A stretch of 7,469 nt of DNA from an uncultured Clostridia bacterium (GTDB taxonomy: Bacteria; Bacillota; Clostridia; Oscillospirales; Acutalibacteraceae), in contig CANQLQ010000096.1 of the NCBI GenBank assembly GCA_947624755.1, forward strand, positions 1 to 7,469, written 5' to 3'. The translations under genes were made by a program, and so were the position numbers. Positions 6,047-7,469 of this stretch are shown one piece after another (positions within the stretch are counted from its first letter, which is position 1; the number at the start of each line of letters is the position of its first letter). The notes under the pieces were generated by a model. The model searched no databases, had not been told where the DNA came from, and worked only from the letters and a program-made list of their open reading frames with translations.

Positions 6047-6091
6047 CTCCTTTAGTTTTGTTTTAGGTCAGGAAGGTTTCGAACTGACCTT
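6047..6091 (-). promoter_or_regulatory. preQ1-I riboswitch controlling queT translation
   Basis: On the minus strand AGGTCAG (6090-6084) pairs with CTGACCT (6071-6065), forming P1 around the 12-base loop TTCGAAACCTTC. The A-rich tail AAAACAAAACTAAAGGAG follows. The loop bases CCTT (6076-6073) can pair with AAGG (6052-6049) to make the second helix of an H-type pseudoknot. The small P1, UUC-led loop and A-rich tail ending in a purine Shine-Dalgarno sequence match the preQ1-I class. The P2 partner AAGG is part of the queT ribosome site, so preQ1 binding should hide it and switch translation off. A possible -10 (TATATA, plus coordinates 6098-6103) lies just upstream. This fits QueT importing the queuosine precursor. 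Confidence 0.86.
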
Positions 6092-6110
6092 ATTCTCTAT
6101 ATAAACACCT

Positions 6111-6144
6111 TTAGGAAGCATTGATTAAGTCAGTGCTTCCCTAA
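6111..6144. repeat. Long imperfect hairpin related to the dispersed repeat
   Basis: TTAGGAAGCATTGA (6111-6124) and TCAGTGCTTCCCTAA (6130-6144) are inverted copies separated by TTAAG. They pair over 14 bases with one bulge and one G-T wobble. The left arm resembles the start of the 31-bp repeat (TTAAGGAAGCTCTGATTAA). It sits between the hydrolase stop and the queT riboswitch. It could limit read-through from the hydrolase gene, but the T-tract is missing on both strands, so it is better called a palindromic repeat unit than a terminator. Confidence 0.7.
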
Positions 6145-6188
6145 GTGTAAAGCGCAGAATAAATACGCTGATAAATCGCTAAAACATC

Positions 6189-7133
6189 TTATGCGGCAAG
6201 GCTTGCCGATGCATTTTCTATTGTTCCGATAGTAGCATTAAAAGCTTCAAGAGGATTATATTCCATCATCATATGACCGCCCTTTTCACAATTATAGACG
6301 GTAAGATTTTTTGGAGAGGAATCAATAAGCTTATCTATGCTTTCTTTTGAAGCGACAAGATCGTTTGACGCCGTAACAATTACGATGGGAATTTCAAGAT
6401 TTCCGAACGCCTCATAATCTGTGCCTTTTGCATGAGAGGACATAATCGCAATTGAAGAGCCTGTGGATTTAATTTTGAGAGGATCTGAAATTCTTGAAAC
6501 ATCATAATTCTTTGCATACCCGGCATCACTGAATGAATAAGCTACAAGCATTTCAATAGCGGCATCAATACGTGAACCAAGTCGAATAACAAGCTCAAAC
6601 ATGGTTCTGACAAAAAAGCTTTTCATAAGCTTACTCATAAAAGGTGTTGGTTCAACCGAAGTTTGAGGAGCGAAAAGAACAAGCCCAGTAACAAGATCGG
6701 GGTTTTCAATTGCAACATTTGCCGCAACTCCTCCGCCCATTGAATGACCGCCTGCTATCCATTTGCCGCCAAGCTCTTTCATAAGGTCGGCAACTATTTC
6801 TTCGCGGTCGAGAAGGTTCATTTTAAGCGTTTCTCTTGTTGAATAGCCAAAATTCGGAAGGTCAACGAGAACAACCTTGTACCCTGCATTCATATATTCA
6901 CCTGCAATACCCTCAAAAGATACGGTCGAAAGACCGAAGCCGTGAAGAAGCATAATTTGATTTTTAATTTCACCGTTGGGAGTAAAGGTTCTGTAATGAA
7001 TGTTATAATCGGCGTCAGTGAAAAAAGAACTGTTGTCAAAGGGAAGCGTTTCTTCATCTCCTGCGGCAAAAGCGAAAGCCGAAAAAGAAAAAACAAGTGC
7101 GAGCGAAAGAATAAGAGCGATAATTTTTTTCAT
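6189..7133 (-). CDS. Secreted alpha/beta-hydrolase-fold serine hydrolase
   Basis: The 314-residue protein begins with a signal peptide (residues 1-23, MKK then a hydrophobic core, AFA before the likely cut; no lipobox Cys). The mature part has the alpha/beta-hydrolase order: HGFG oxyanion motif (64-67), VLVDLPNFGYS (88-98), the nucleophile elbow GHSMGG with Ser131, LVLFAPQT (151-158), a helical cap of about 165-235, VTASND with acid Asp258, and GGHMMMEYNP with His287. The catalytic triad is therefore complete. Likely substrates are extracellular esters or lipids; the exact activity cannot be read from sequence, and peptidase or thioesterase relatives share this layout. ATG 7131-7133 follows GGAGG (7145-7141) with a seven-base gap. 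No clear promoter is seen upstream. Only one cysteine (282) is present. The gene stands alone in its orientation group and is separated from queT by a repeat hairpin. Confidence 0.88.
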   Translation of the reverse strand: MKKIIALILSLALVFSFSAFAFAAGDEETLPFDNSSFFTDADYNIHYRTFTPNGEIKNQIMLLHGFGLSTVSFEGIAGEYMNAGYKVVLVDLPNFGYSTRETLKMNLLDREEIVADLMKELGGKWIAGGHSMGGGVAANVAIENPDLVTGLVLFAPQTSVEPTPFMSKLMKSFFVRTMFELVIRLGSRIDAAIEMLVAYSFSDAGYAKNYDVSRISDPLKIKSTGSSIAIMSSHAKGTDYEAFGNLEIPIVIVTASNDLVASKESIDKLIDSSPKNLTVYNCEKGGHMMMEYNPLEAFNATIGTIENASASLAA

Positions 7134-7195
7134 ATCATTTCCTCCGTTTTTATAATTCTTTTAAAATTTGTTTACACTAAAAAGACTGTCACAAC

Positions 7196-7221
7196 AGGGG
7201 CGACTCCCCGCGTGGCAGCCC
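7196..7221 (+). repeat. GC-rich palindromic repeat, copy A
   Basis: This copy contains GGGGCGACTCCCC, a four-pair hairpin, followed by GCGTGGCAGCCC. It aligns with the reverse complement of 7313-7338, sharing AGGG, CGACTCC, G(C/T)GTGG and a final CC. It lies about 50 bases upstream of the hydrolase ribosome site. Confidence 0.6.
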
Positions 7222-7312
7222 AAAGAACAATTTTAAATTTTACAAGAAATTTGCCTAAGAATCACAAATTTTCCAAAAAGCCACATATTTGACACAAAAA
7301 GTTCAATTTAGA

Positions 7313-7338
7313 GGACGACCACACGGAGTCGTCCCTAC
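7313..7338 (-). repeat. GC-rich palindromic repeat, copy B
   Basis: GGACGAC (7313-7319) and GTCGTCC (7328-7334) form a perfect seven-pair hairpin with an eight-base loop, followed by CTACG. Read on the minus strand it is AGGGACGACTCCGTGTGG and onward, a diverged relative of copy A in the opposite orientation. It resembles short interspersed palindromes of Clostridia genomes. Confidence 0.65.
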
Positions 7339-7392
7339 GCAATTTATAAAAAATTAAAATTACGTCAGATACCTTAAATTAAAATAATTTAT

Positions 7393-7423
7393 TTAAGGAA
7401 GCTCTGATTAAATCTAATGCTCA
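7393..7423 (+). repeat. 31-bp dispersed repeat, copy 2
   Basis: This matches 5022-5052 at 30 of 31 positions and in the same orientation. After the shared part the two diverge: the first copy leads into the hairpin array, this one into ATATTGATTAGC and on past the window edge. The minus-strand frame across it is open from the edge for 26 codons but has no start evidence, so it is treated as non-coding repeat. Confidence 0.8.
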
Positions 7424-7469
7424 TATTGATTAGCAAATTTTTCGTAAGACAAAGCCAAAAACGCAGGCA

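Larger units (their letters stand above)
7134..7469. other. Gene-free right end rich in repeat fragments
   Basis: Beyond the hydrolase ribosome site no supported gene is present. The region contains two inverted, diverged GC-rich palindromes (7196-7221 and 7313-7338) in otherwise AT-rich DNA, and the second copy of the 31-bp repeat (7393-7423) running on to the edge. The hydrolase promoter should lie between 7146 and about 7250, but no good -35/-10 pair is visible. Confidence 0.5.

Noticed and set aside
7391..7469. Minus-strand open frame from the right edge (26 codons)
   Set aside because: It lies over the 31-bp repeat, has no visible start or ribosome site, and ends right after the repeat.

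Overview
The window looks like a chromosomal segment from a low-GC Bacillota organism, most likely a gut-type Clostridia (Oscillospirales/Ruminococcaceae-like). This rests on AT-rich DNA, strong AGGAGG-type ribosome sites, a BspA-like leucine-rich-repeat (LRR) surface protein with cysteine-pair repeats, a preQ1-controlled queT, and small GC-rich palindromic repeats scattered between genes. The taxonomic placement is inference. Five protein genes are supported. Four lie on the minus strand and one, a small DNA-binding regulator, on the plus strand.

Layout. Positions 1-2558 (minus) hold the N-terminal 852 residues of a large secreted LRR protein. It begins at a TTG codon behind a perfect Shine-Dalgarno site and runs off the left edge. 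A 253-bp gap with two short palindromes separates it from a 514-residue polytopic membrane protein of the O-antigen ligase/Wzy polymerase type (2812-4356, minus). A 339-bp divergent region follows. It contains two candidate minus-strand promoters, one with TTGACA-N17-TATTAT, and two copies of a TTGA-N9-TCAA operator-like site. Then comes a 103-residue XRE-family regulator (4696-5007, plus).

Positions 5008-5505 hold no gene. They contain a 31-bp dispersed repeat, three tandem 27-bp hairpin units whose stems vary in compensating ways, and a clear minus-strand intrinsic terminator. That terminator ends the queT transcript (5506-6039, minus). queT is preceded by a preQ1-I riboswitch whose pseudoknot would cover its ribosome site. 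Upstream of queT, after a repeat-derived hairpin, is a secreted alpha/beta hydrolase with an intact catalytic triad (6189-7133, minus). The right end (7134-7469) carries two diverged, inverted copies of a GC-rich palindrome and a second copy of the 31-bp repeat.

How the parts may work together. The XRE regulator probably controls itself and the divergent membrane-polymer gene through the paired operators. The LRR protein, the polymerase/ligase and the exported hydrolase all act at or outside the cell surface, but nothing shows that they form one pathway. queT is an independent unit that salvages queuosine precursor. I saw no transposase, CRISPR array, tRNA or rRNA. The least explained parts are the tandem hairpin array, the dispersed repeat family and the paired operators.
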